Part shown: one piece after another, positions 55,990-64,000 of the stretch | Layout of the letters: each line of letters begins with the position of its first letter | How positions within the stretch are numbered: position 1 is the first letter of the stretch | Source: Halomonas sp. GFAJ-1 | GTDB taxonomy: Bacteria > Pseudomonadota > Gammaproteobacteria > Pseudomonadales > Halomonadaceae | Direction of reading: 5' to 3' | NCBI GenBank assembly: GCA_002966495.1 | Contig: CP016490.1 | Span: forward strand, 3,224,001-3,288,000 | DNA: 64,000 nt | Position numbers and translations under genes: made by a program | Notes under the pieces: model-generated | Told to the model about the DNA's origin: nothing | The model's database searches: none | What the model saw: the letters and a program-made list of their open reading frames with translations, nothing else

Positions 55990-57144
55990 CTATTGGCTAG
56001 TCACGCGAATACATAGCAACACCAGCGTCGCGCCCAGCATTAACAGGGCTGTAAGCCACAGCGCACTGGCACCACTTTGCTCTATCAGCAGGCCAAACAG
56101 CAGGGGTGCGAGTGCTTGAGACGCACGCGCCGGGGCAATAATCAGCCCTTGCCGACGCCCAAATCCTTTGGGGCCAAATAACGCCAGCGGTAATGTACCA
56201 GACGCAATGGTCATCATGCCGTTACCTGCGCCGTGCAGTAACGCAAAACCGGCAGCGGGCATACCAACGGCCGTTAACAATGCTGCGCCTAACGGGTGCA
56301 GCGTGGTGGCCACGCGTGCGGCTACCAGCGGGTGCAAATGGCGAAGCAGCGCAAACTCACCCACCCTTGCCGCCACCTGGGCAGGACCCACTAAGGCAGC
56401 GGCGGCCACTGCCACCGAAAGCGATACGCCGGTTTCCTGCAAAAGTCTAGGCAGATGAGCCGCCATCGCCGTTGAGACAAACCAGCCCGCGGCAAACACA
56501 TAGGCTAATAACATCATCGCCAAGCGAGGACGCTCCGGCGACGGTGCCGATTTGTCGTCATCTTGCTGGGCCGCACTATCAGTTGCTTTGGGCAGGCGAG
56601 TATTCAGTGGCAGGCCTATTAAGATATGCAGCATGGCCCAGACGCCGCAGGCTGTACGCCAACCGAGTTCATTTTCCAGCCAGGCTGTGAGCGGCCAACC
56701 TACCGTGCTGGCAAATCCAGCGACCAACGTGACACCGGTAATCGATGCCCTGGCTTGACGCCCTAATAATCGGCCTAAGGTGGCAAAAGCAGCATCGTAT
56801 AGCCCCATCGCCATCCCAATCCCCATCACCAGCCAAGCAAGGATTAGCGAGGGCAACCCCTGAGACACGGCCATTATGCCAAGGCCCAGTGCCATTACCC
56901 CGTTTGAGGCCATCAACACGCCTCGCCCGCCTTGCCTGTCGATCCATCGACCAACGCTAGGCCCGAGCATCGCTGTTAGCAGCAAAGCCGCTGAGAACGC
57001 GCCAAATACCCAGCCGGTTGAGATACCTAACTCTTGTGCTATCGGCACTGCAAGAATGGCGGGCAAATAATAGCTTGAGGCCCAGGAAAGGGTTTGTGCA
57101 CTGCCTAAGGTGAGCGTTAAACCAAACCTGGGCGAACGAATCAT
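55990..57144 (-). CDS. MFS transporter, third gene of the GAPDH-arsJ operon
   Basis: 384-residue major facilitator with about 12 membrane segments (PAILAVPIAQELGISTGWVFGAFSAALLLTAMLGPSVGRWIDRQGG region holds the loop 2-3 signature). Its start overlaps the arsJ stop by four bases (ATGA type), so it is translationally coupled. It is not ArsJ-like. MFS proteins such as ArsK export arsenicals, but assignment to that family cannot be made by eye. It converges with the mini-thioredoxin gene 18 bases away. Confidence 0.85.
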   Translation of the reverse strand: MIRSPRFGLTLTLGSAQTLSWASSYYLPAILAVPIAQELGISTGWVFGAFSAALLLTAMLGPSVGRWIDRQGGRGVLMASNGVMALGLGIMAVSQGLPSLILAWLVMGIGMAMGLYDAAFATLGRLLGRQARASITGVTLVAGFASTVGWPLTAWLENELGWRTACGVWAMLHILIGLPLNTRLPKATDSAAQQDDDKSAPSPERPRLAMMLLAYVFAAGWFVSTAMAAHLPRLLQETGVSLSVAVAAAALVGPAQVAARVGEFALLRHLHPLVAARVATTLHPLGAALLTAVGMPAAGFALLHGAGNGMMTIASGTLPLALFGPKGFGRRQGLIIAPARASQALAPLLFGLLIEQSGASALWLTALLMLGATLVLLCIRVTSQ

Positions 57145-58376
57145 GCGACTTGTCTAGGCAGTGCCAGTGCCATCACTGCACTGGCCGCCACTAAGGCCGC
57201 TGATACCCAAAGACAAGCGCTCAATCCGTAAGCCATATACAACCAGCCTGACAGCAAGGTTCCTACCAAACGCCCCATGGCATTGGCCATATAGTAAAAA
57301 CCGACATCCATTGAGACGCCATCAGCACGGGCGTAGTGAACGATGAGATAGCTATGCCAGCTAGAGTTAATCGCAAATAGCACACCAAACGCTAAAAGCC
57401 CAACCACCAGCCAGCCCACCTGCGCCAGCGGCAGCATCGCCAGGGCAATCGCCAACACTGCCAAAGCAGCTGCCCAGCCTGCGGTTAGCGCACGGGCATC
57501 CCCTTTAATCAACCGAGTCAGCTTAGGTGCCTGGGTTTGTACGCCGCCATAGCCAATAATCCACGCTGCCAGCAATCCGCCTACCGTCCAGTGGGTCCAG
57601 CCATGCTGGTCATATAAAAACACCGGCAACGCTACTACGAACCAGACATCCCTTGAAGCAAACAAGCAAAAGCGCGCCGCCGAAAGCACATTAATGGCAC
57701 GGGATTTCGAAAAAATCTCCGAAAACTTGGGCTTTACCTTCTGGCGCCCTAAATCTGCCTTTAAGCGCCACAGAGAGATTAATAATACCGCGCCAAGCAT
57801 CACCGCCATGGCAATGACCGCACCACGGAAACCAATCAGCGTTAACAGCACCCCACCAACGAAAAAGCCGAGGCCTTTCAGTGCGTTTTTAGAGCCGGTC
57901 AGCATCGCTACCCAGCGGTAAAGCGCGCTATTGGCGTTGGCGCTCTCTTTAGGTACCAGCACTTTGACGGCACTTTTAGCACTCATTTTGTTTAAGTCTT
58001 TGGCGATGCCGGACAGCGCCTGCGCCGCCATCACCCACACCACCGTGAGCATCCCAGCAGGCACCATGAGCATTCCGAGCGCCACGATCTGCAGCCCTAG
58101 TCCCACGTTCATCGTGCGATTCAAGCCCAACCGCGCGCCGAGCCAGCCGCCAATAAGGTTAGTCACCACGCCGAAGGCTTCGTAAAATAAAAATAGCATG
58201 GCGATTTGCAGCGGCGAGTAACCTAGCTGGTGAAAATACATCACTACCAACATGCGCAGCGCGCCATCGGTAATGGTAAATGCCCAGTAGTTGCCGGTGA
58301 TCAGCATGTATTGGCGCACCTCGAAAGGTAGCGCCTTAATACGGGCCTGCATATTCAGCAAGGGTGAATCAGCCAC
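57141..58376 (-). CDS. arsJ: ArsJ, organoarsenical (1-arseno-3-phosphoglycerate) efflux MFS transporter
   Basis: 411-residue MFS transporter. The beginning RQYMLITGNYWAFTITDGALRMLVVMYFHQLGYSP region and GIAKDLNKMSAKSAVK are diagnostic of ArsJ, which exports 1-arseno-3-phosphoglycerate made by the partner GAPDH from arsenate. Start is GTG at 58376 with AGGTGAG upstream, overlapping the GAPDH stop by 8 bases, so the pair is translationally coupled as in other arsJ loci. Confidence 0.93.
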   Translation of the reverse strand: MADSPLLNMQARIKALPFEVRQYMLITGNYWAFTITDGALRMLVVMYFHQLGYSPLQIAMLFLFYEAFGVVTNLIGGWLGARLGLNRTMNVGLGLQIVALGMLMVPAGMLTVVWVMAAQALSGIAKDLNKMSAKSAVKVLVPKESANANSALYRWVAMLTGSKNALKGLGFFVGGVLLTLIGFRGAVIAMAVMLGAVLLISLWRLKADLGRQKVKPKFSEIFSKSRAINVLSAARFCLFASRDVWFVVALPVFLYDQHGWTHWTVGGLLAAWIIGYGGVQTQAPKLTRLIKGDARALTAGWAAALAVLAIALAMLPLAQVGWLVVGLLAFGVLFAINSSWHSYLIVHYARADGVSMDVGFYYMANAMGRLVGTLLSGWLYMAYGLSACLWVSAALVAASAVMALALPRQVA

Positions 58377-59400
58377 GGCTCACCTGCTCAGTGCCGACCA
58401 TCAGCGCCAGCTCAGCCGTGCGGTTGGCGTAACCCCACTCGTTGTCATACCAAGCGTAAAGCTTAAGCTGAGTACCATTGACCACCATGGTGGAGAGCGC
58501 ATCGATAATGGAGCTGCGTGGATCGGTGCGATAATCAATCGATACCAGTGGGCGATCTTCGTAACCTAAAACCCCCTTCAGGGCGCCTTCTGCCGCATCT
58601 TTCAGCGCTTGGTTCACTTCCTCAACAGTCACGTCCTTTTCTAGCTCAAACACCATATCGGTGAGCGATGCGTTAGCCAGCGGTACGCGAATCGCATGAC
58701 CATTCAGCTTGCCTTCCAGTTCAGGGAAAATTGCAGTGATCGCTTTCGCGGAGCCCGTTGTTGTTGGTATTAAGCTCATGCCACAGGCGCGGGCACGGCG
58801 TAGATCTTTATGCGGGGCGTCTAGAATGGTTTGGGTATTGGTAATGTCGTGTACCGTGGTCATTGAGCCATGGCGAATACCAAAGGTTTCTTGAATCACT
58901 TTCACCACGGGCGCCAAGCAATTGGTGGTGCAACTGGCAGCGGTCACAATCTTATGCTGTGCAGGGTCGTAAAGATGGTCATTAACGCCTACTACCACGT
59001 TCAGCACACTCGCTTCTTTTATAGGTGCGCTGACCACCACCCGGGCAACGCCTTGATCCAGGTAGGCCTGAAGTTTTTCAGTGGTTTTTATCTTGCCCGA
59101 GCACTCAATGACCACATCGCAGCCAGACCAATCGCTGTCGGTAATCCTTGTATTAGCGCTAAAGGCGACAGAGTTACCATCCAAGACAATTCCATCGCTG
59201 GAAGCGGTAATCCCTTTGCCTGGCGACCAGTGACCGTGTACTGAGTCAAACTCTAATAAGTGGGCAAACGTTGCCGCATCACCGCCTGGATCATTAATGC
59301 GAATCAGCTCAACGGCCCCTGCTTCAACCTCAGCCCACAGGCTGCGCAGCGCCAAGCGTCCAATACGACCAAACCCGTTAATACCGATACGTAATACCAT
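58369..59400 (-). CDS. ArsJ-associated glyceraldehyde-3-phosphate dehydrogenase
   Basis: 343-residue GAPDH. Rossmann loop INGFGRIGR is at 7-15, the catalytic cysteine is C157 in ASCTTNCLAP, with the usual His in the following domain. In arsJ operons this enzyme uses arsenate to make 1-arseno-3-phosphoglycerate, which ArsJ exports. AGGAGAG precedes the ATG. First gene of a minus-strand operon with a candidate operator 41 bases upstream. Glycolytic use is not ruled out, but the context argues for resistance. Confidence 0.94.
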   Translation of the reverse strand: MVLRIGINGFGRIGRLALRSLWAEVEAGAVELIRINDPGGDAATFAHLLEFDSVHGHWSPGKGITASSDGIVLDGNSVAFSANTRITDSDWSGCDVVIECSGKIKTTEKLQAYLDQGVARVVVSAPIKEASVLNVVVGVNDHLYDPAQHKIVTAASCTTNCLAPVVKVIQETFGIRHGSMTTVHDITNTQTILDAPHKDLRRARACGMSLIPTTTGSAKAITAIFPELEGKLNGHAIRVPLANASLTDMVFELEKDVTVEEVNQALKDAAEGALKGVLGYEDRPLVSIDYRTDPRSSIIDALSTMVVNGTQLKLYAWYDNEWGYANRTAELALMVGTEQVSRG

Positions 59401-59441
59401 GAATAAACTCTCCTAAACAGGTGCGTTCTAGATTACTTTTT

Positions 59442-59459
59442 ATATGCGATAAATCATAT
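59442..59459. promoter_or_regulatory. Candidate ArsR-type operator upstream of the GAPDH gene
   Basis: Read towards the gene: ATATG-ATTTATCG-CATAT, then AAAAAGTAATC. It lies 41 bases before the ATG. The motif recalls the ATATGCG core of the E. coli arsR operator and matches the sites before arsH and the permease in arms and position. Confidence 0.6.
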
Positions 59460-59471
59460 GTGTGCAGTTAA

Positions 59472-59518
59472 AAAAATACCAACAGGCTTGCCATTGGGTA
59501 GGCTAGCCTGTTGGTAAT
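59472..59518 (-). terminator. Terminator of the pst operon
   Basis: On the minus strand, TACCAACAGGCT pairs with AGCCTGTTGGTA (12 bp), with further GCC/GGC pairing inside, and then runs into seven Ts. It lies 6 bases after the pstB stop and isolates the pst operon from the arsenic genes. Confidence 0.9.
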
Positions 59519-59524
59519 GTATCG

Positions 59525-60328
59525 CTAGCCGTAACGGCCCGTAATGTAGTCTTCGGTTTGCTTTTTGTCGGGTTCGGTAAAGACTTTATTGGTTTCACCA
59601 AACTCGACTAAATCACCCATATACATAAACGCGGTGTAGTCAGAAACACGCGCCGCTTGCTGCATATTGTGAGTAACAATCAATATAGTGTATTTCTCTT
59701 TGAGCTCGCTCATAAGCTCTTCAATTTTGAGCGTCGAAATAGGATCCAGTGCAGAAGCAGGCTCATCAAGCAGCAGCACTTCTGGCTCAATGGCAATGGC
59801 ACGCGCAATTACGAGGCGCTGCTGCTGACCACCTGAAAGGCCAAAAGCGTTATCGTTGAGTCGATCCTTCACCTCATCCCATAACGCTGCGCCTTTAAGC
59901 GATTGTTCAACGATGTCATCGAGTACAGAACGATTATTAATGCCCTGCAGCCGCAGCCCGTAAGCGACATTTTCATAGATCGATTTAGGGAAAGGGTTGG
60001 GCTTTTGAAATACCATGCCTACCTTGCGACGCAGTTCAGCAACGTCAACGCTACGATCATAAATATCATTGCCGTCTAAAAGAATTTTGCCTTCTATCCG
60101 GCAAATATCGACAAGATCGTTCATCCGGTTGAAACAACGCAGCAAGGTAGATTTTCCACAGCCGGAAGGCCCAATAAAGGCGGTTACTTTCTTGTGTAAA
60201 ATATCCATGTTGACGCCTTTTAGCGCCTGATCTTTGCCATAAAATAAATTGAGATCGCGTACTTTAAACGTAATATCTCGGTTGGTCATGGCGTGATCTT
60301 TGGTAGTGGCAATTGCTTCAAGCGTCAT
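59525..60328 (-). CDS. pstB: PstB, phosphate ABC transporter ATPase
   Basis: 267-residue ATPase of the high-affinity phosphate transporter. Walker A GPSGCGKST, signature LSGGQQQRLVIARAIA and Walker B VLLLDEPASALDP are all present, and the sequence MVFQKPNPFPKSIYENVAYGLR is diagnostic for PstB. The start at 60328 has GAGGA upstream; a second Met (MTNRDITF) 13 residues in is also possible. It follows pstA by 64 bases. Confidence 0.96.
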   Translation of the reverse strand: MTLEAIATTKDHAMTNRDITFKVRDLNLFYGKDQALKGVNMDILHKKVTAFIGPSGCGKSTLLRCFNRMNDLVDICRIEGKILLDGNDIYDRSVDVAELRRKVGMVFQKPNPFPKSIYENVAYGLRLQGINNRSVLDDIVEQSLKGAALWDEVKDRLNDNAFGLSGGQQQRLVIARAIAIEPEVLLLDEPASALDPISTLKIEELMSELKEKYTILIVTHNMQQAARVSDYTAFMYMGDLVEFGETNKVFTEPDKKQTEDYITGRYG

Positions 60329-60392
60329 CTTAAATCCTCTTTACATCCTTTGGGGTCTAACGCCCAGACGAATAGGGTATTTGGGTGATTAT

Positions 60393-62069
60393 TTAATCTG
60401 AAGCCGCACGGAATTTTTCGCGCAGACGGTTCCGGATACTAATAGCGGCCAAGTTCAGCACGATAATAAGTATCACCAGTACCAACGCCGTTGCGTATAC
60501 CAATGGGCGGGCTGCTTCCACATTGGGGCTTTGGAAACCAACATCATAAATATGGAAACCCAAATGCATAATCTGACGGTCTAAATGTAGGAATGGGAAG
60601 CTACCATCAACCGGCAATGTAGGTGCCAACTTCACCACCCCCACCAGCATCAACGGAGCTACTTCGCCAGCTGCGCGGGCAATCGCCAAAATCATGCCCG
60701 TCATCATGGCAGGTGTTGCAATAGGGACCACTACCCGCCACAGCGTTTCTGACTTAGTTGCCCCAAGCGCTAACGATCCTTGACGAATATTGACAGGAAT
60801 TCGCGAAAGCCCCTCTTCAGTCGAGACGATCACGACAGGCAAGGTTAACAGTGCCAAGGTGAGGGACACCCAGATAAGCGCTGGCGAACCAAAGGTTGGA
60901 CTTGGTAAACGGTCTGAGTAAAACAGCTGATCAATAGACCCGCCAAGTGTGTAGATGAAGAAACCAAGACCAAATACACCGTAAACAATGGACGGAACGC
61001 CCGCTAGGTTATATACAGAAATCCGAATTAACCGCAGCAACGGTCCCTGATGAGCGTACTCACGCAAATATATAGCCGCTAGAACACCAAAGGGGCTAAC
61101 GATCAGCGACATCAATAACACCATCGTCACGGTGCCGAAAATGGCCGGGAAGATCCCTCCAGCGGTGTTAGCTTCACGAGGTTCACCGCTTATAAATTTC
61201 CAAAATTCTTGAGCATATTCGACCACTTTTTGCGGGAAAGACAGGCTATTAGGCTGCACTGCATGCACAATATCGCCCAAGCGGATTTGCACTTCCTGCC
61301 CGCCTACGACGCTCGCGACCAGCGTATCTCTGTTTAACGCATTGCGCAGCGCGCTTATCTCAACCTGTAAATCCTGAAATGCAGATTGAAGTTCTGCTTG
61401 GCGAGCAGAAATATTTTCCAATTCAATCGCTAATGCATCGGCAGCGATATCGGGGTTACGCTGAAGAGCACGCTGTCTAATACGCAGTTGCTCCATTTCC
61501 GCACTTATAATACCGACGTCATTTCGCTCAATCTGGCGCAATTCCCGGTAGAGGTTATTGCTCCGGGCAATACGCTCTTGCAGCGCATCCCACAGCCCTT
61601 CGCCTTCGGCAATCACTTCGCCATTTTCTAAAACTCTTAGCGGGAAGCCAATGAAATCGCCCCATTCACGGCGCTCAATGCGCATAGCGTCAACCGGTGC
61701 TTGCCACTCACTCATTTGCAGCTCGGCGTACCAGGCGAAATCTTGCCCCGTCACATCCCGGTTACCCTGCTTAATCAAATGACGTACTACAATGTCGTCA
61801 TTTTCCAGCTCAGGAGGAACCGCAATACCTGCATCACGGGCGACCGGAACCGGAATCGATTCAGAGCGAACATGCTCGCCCAGTATCATTTGGCCAATAC
61901 CAAGCTCCGGGTCGCCTACTTGAAATTCGACTATTTCTGTTGGGTAAAAGTGGCTGAGACCTCGCACTGCAATCAAGCCAATTAACCCCAGCACCATAAT
62001 CACTGATATAGCGACTGCGCCACCGTTCAACCAAATCCAGGGGGCACCGCTTTTCCACCATGATTTCAT
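60393..62069 (-). CDS. pstA: PstA, phosphate ABC transporter permease (long form)
   Basis: 558 residues, against about 300 in E. coli. One N-terminal membrane segment (about 17-38) is followed by a large soluble part to about residue 290, including a coiled coil (about 165-245: ERIARSNNLYRELRQIE onwards). The C-terminal permease domain has the EAA loop GSLALGATKSETLWRVVVP and RAAGEVAPLMLVGVV. ATG at 62069 with GGAGA upstream. Long PstA/PstC pairs are known in Pseudomonas and relatives. Confidence 0.93.
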   Translation of the reverse strand: MKSWWKSGAPWIWLNGGAVAISVIMVLGLIGLIAVRGLSHFYPTEIVEFQVGDPELGIGQMILGEHVRSESIPVPVARDAGIAVPPELENDDIVVRHLIKQGNRDVTGQDFAWYAELQMSEWQAPVDAMRIERREWGDFIGFPLRVLENGEVIAEGEGLWDALQERIARSNNLYRELRQIERNDVGIISAEMEQLRIRQRALQRNPDIAADALAIELENISARQAELQSAFQDLQVEISALRNALNRDTLVASVVGGQEVQIRLGDIVHAVQPNSLSFPQKVVEYAQEFWKFISGEPREANTAGGIFPAIFGTVTMVLLMSLIVSPFGVLAAIYLREYAHQGPLLRLIRISVYNLAGVPSIVYGVFGLGFFIYTLGGSIDQLFYSDRLPSPTFGSPALIWVSLTLALLTLPVVIVSTEEGLSRIPVNIRQGSLALGATKSETLWRVVVPIATPAMMTGMILAIARAAGEVAPLMLVGVVKLAPTLPVDGSFPFLHLDRQIMHLGFHIYDVGFQSPNVEAARPLVYATALVLVILIIVLNLAAISIRNRLREKFRAASD

Positions 62070-62084
62070 CACTGTCTCCTGGAA

Positions 62085-64000
62085 TTAAAGGTTGCCGTAA
62101 CGCTTACGAAGGCGCTGACGCACCAGTTCAGCTAACGTATTCAAGATAAAAGTCATCGCTAGTAGCGTTAGTGCGGCTAAGAACAGCACCCGGAAGTGGC
62201 TTGACCCTACTGCAGATTCCGTCAACTCAACCGCGATGTTGGCAGATAACGTGCGCATGCCTTCAAATATGTTGAAGTTCATTACCGGGCTGTTACCGGT
62301 TGCCATTAACACGATCATGGTTTCACCTACCGCGCGCCCAAAGCCCATCATCACAGCGGAGAACATACCGATACTGGCCGTTGGCAACACCACGCCCACC
62401 ACCGTTTGCCAGCGCGTCGCACCTAGCGCCAACGACCCTTGGGTCAGGTGTTTCGGCACATTGAAGACGGCGTCCTCAGCGATAGAGAAAATCGTTGGTA
62501 TTACCGCAAAGCCCATCGCGATACCTACTACCAGTGCGTTGCGTTGGTCATAGTTAAAGCCGTTGTCCGTTAACCACTGGCGAAGGCTACCGTCGAAGAA
62601 GGCGATTTCCACATAGGGGCTAATAGATACACAGAACCAACCCACTAAAATAATAACGGGCGCTAGCAATACGGCTTCCCAACCATCAGGGATGCGGTTT
62701 CTAACATTAGATGGCAGTCGGCTCCATGCGAATGCAAACGCGAGCATGGCAATCGGCATCAGTATAAGAATGCCAAAAACAGCGGGGAGTCTATTTTCGA
62801 TAAAGGGTGCCAACCAAAGACCTGCCAAAAAGCCCAAAATTACCGTTGGTAATGCTTCCATTACCTCGATGGTTGGTTTTACCTTGCCGCGCAATTTAGG
62901 CGACATGAAGTAAGCCGTATAAATAGCCCCCATTAGGCCCAACGGTGTGGCAAACAGCATGGCGTAAAAGGCAGCCTTCAAAGTACCGACGGTTAACGGC
63001 ATAAGGCTCATCTTTGGCTCAAACTCATCACCACCCGCGGTGGACTGCCATACATAGCGCGGCTCACTACTGCCTTCGTACCACACCTTGCGCCAGAGTG
63101 AGGTGAAGGAGATACCTGGGTGACGGTTGCTTACGCTTGCCATCTCTAGCAGATTATTCTCATCGACCAAGAGCGCCGTTGAGTTCACAGGGGATATGGC
63201 AATGCGGGTCAGCGGCCCATCCATCTTCGTGCTTTTATACACATCTGCCGACGCGGTGGCGTGATGAATACCTAAGTTACCTGCCTCATCGCCTACCAGA
63301 AATCCGCGGCGAGCATATTCAGCCTCGATATAAGTAATAGGTGCGTCGTAGCGAGCGAAGTCGCGTATATGCATTAAATCGTGCTGATTTTGACTATTGC
63401 GAACGGGAAAGTATTGGCGCACTTGACCATCGCTGGTACCTGCAATAATGGACACCGTGCCATTCAGATACGCCATTTCCGATACGTAGCCGTCATCTGT
63501 GACCTTAACCGCTCCGCGATACTCGGGATTATTGAGATTGCCAATATCGTAGTGGTGTATATAGCCGCTGTTATCTGACACGTAGAGGTGTCGGTAACGG
63601 TTGTCGATGAGGATTTGACGCGCCTCACCTTCAATTCCAGGTAGCTCTGCTGATGTCTGCTCAATGGTCACAGCGCCCGTCATTACATTTTCGCGCACAT
63701 CAAAAGAGGTAACTTGTAATGTTCCGTCCTCTAAAGCTGCTGCGGCATAAATGCCGCGGCTACTCATTTGTAACCCGAGCACGCGAATGCTGCGCTCCTC
63801 CTCATCAATGGTGATGGGGTCTTCACCTAGCGGAAATTCAAGCACCGGCTCTATTAAACGCTGATTCTCAGGGTATGAAATATTGTAATCCACCACACCC
63901 AAGGTTATCTGGCCGTTATCGTAGCCGTAAGCAAAGCTGCGAGTAGTGGCGAACCCTTTCGCAAAGGTGGTTTGCTCAGCGTTTTCAGGACGGGCCATAT
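62085..64000 (-). CDS. pstC: PstC, phosphate ABC transporter permease (long form, 5' end outside window)
   Basis: Partial: the reading frame runs past the window edge, with at least 637 residues visible. The N-terminal visible half (to about 310) is a beta-rich domain with repeated short strands (VLGLQMSSRGIYAAAALEDG, AYLNGTVSIIAGTSDGQV, VDENNLLEMASV) that looks like a WD40/beta-propeller facing the periplasm. The C-terminal permease domain has GSLALGATRWQTVVGVVLP and GRAVGETMIVLMATGNSP. It is 15 bases ahead of pstA. PstS is not visible. Confidence 0.93.
   Translation of the reverse strand, partial: MARPENAEQTTFAKGFATTRSFAYGYDNGQITLGVVDYNISYPENQRLIEPVLEFPLGEDPITIDEEERSIRVLGLQMSSRGIYAAAALEDGTLQVTSFDVRENVMTGAVTIEQTSAELPGIEGEARQILIDNRYRHLYVSDNSGYIHHYDIGNLNNPEYRGAVKVTDDGYVSEMAYLNGTVSIIAGTSDGQVRQYFPVRNSQNQHDLMHIRDFARYDAPITYIEAEYARRGFLVGDEAGNLGIHHATASADVYKSTKMDGPLTRIAISPVNSTALLVDENNLLEMASVSNRHPGISFTSLWRKVWYEGSSEPRYVWQSTAGGDEFEPKMSLMPLTVGTLKAAFYAMLFATPLGLMGAIYTAYFMSPKLRGKVKPTIEVMEALPTVILGFLAGLWLAPFIENRLPAVFGILILMPIAMLAFAFAWSRLPSNVRNRIPDGWEAVLLAPVIILVGWFCVSISPYVEIAFFDGSLRQWLTDNGFNYDQRNALVVGIAMGFAVIPTIFSIAEDAVFNVPKHLTQGSLALGATRWQTVVGVVLPTASIGMFSAVMMGFGRAVGETMIVLMATGNSPVMNFNIFEGMRTLSANIAVELTESAVGSSHFRVLFLAALTLLAMTFILNTLAELVRQRLRKRYGNL

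Overview
The window looks like a chromosomal segment of a halophilic or marine gammaproteobacterium, most likely Halomonas or a close relative in the Halomonadaceae. This rests on gene content and protein style (RimB/RimK, a SUF operon with SufT, FadBA, RlmM, EpmC, DUF5924, DUF3080, long-form PstC/PstA) and a gamma-type rRNA operon with boxA. No species call is possible from sequence reading alone.

Layout. 1-1.9 kb: end of a RimB-like protease, rimK and a small helical protein. 1.9-8.8 kb (minus): suf operon, sufR-sufB-sufC-sufD-sufS-sufT, then a SanA-like gene; sufA and sufE are absent. 9-13 kb: small stand-alone genes (YjfB, YjdM, a Raf-kinase-inhibitor-like protein, a lipoprotein, a DCC protein, a flavodoxin-like protein, a histone-deacetylase-family amidohydrolase). 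13.1-16.5 kb (minus): fadBA. 16.8-21.6 kb: DUF5924 protein, a MarR regulator, a membrane-anchored protein, a universal stress protein, ABC-F ATPase Uup. 21.8-29.7 kb: an AraC regulator facing a five-gene minus-strand acyl-CoA cluster (two acyl-CoA ligases, thiolase, acyl-CoA dehydrogenase, LivK-type binding protein). 29.9-37 kb: housekeeping and hypothetical genes (TatD, EpmC, MATE pump, TusA, RlmM and others). 37.1-42.4 kb (minus): a complete 16S-23S-5S operon whose spacer has no tRNA; its promoter, boxA sites and RNase III-type stems can all be read. 42.7-49.4 kb: a second acyl-CoA block (large acyl-CoA dehydrogenase, SDR, acyl-CoA synthetase, TetR regulator, thiolase).

50.4-59.5 kb is the most distinctive part: an arsenic/metalloid resistance island in three transcription units. 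They are arsH-acr3-FMN reductase (+); a small Cys-Cys protein, a DUF318/ArsP-type permease and a CxxC mini-thioredoxin (+); and GAPDH-arsJ-second MFS transporter (-). A 914-bp IS5-family element sits between the first two. No arsR gene is visible, but an inverted repeat ATATG-N6/8-CATAT lies 41-43 bases before the start codon of arsH, of the permease and of the GAPDH gene, which suggests one ArsR-type regulator acting from elsewhere. The window ends in pstC-pstA-pstB (minus), whose terminator abuts the arsenic island.

How the parts work together. Fatty-acid activation and beta-oxidation functions recur in three blocks, and candidate PsrA-type boxes precede fadB and the large acyl-CoA dehydrogenase. 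The arsenic island pairs arsenite efflux (Acr3), the ArsH oxidoreductase, and arsenate export as 1-arseno-3-phosphoglycerate (GAPDH plus ArsJ). The high-affinity phosphate transporter lies next to it, which is logical because arsenate enters cells by phosphate uptake.
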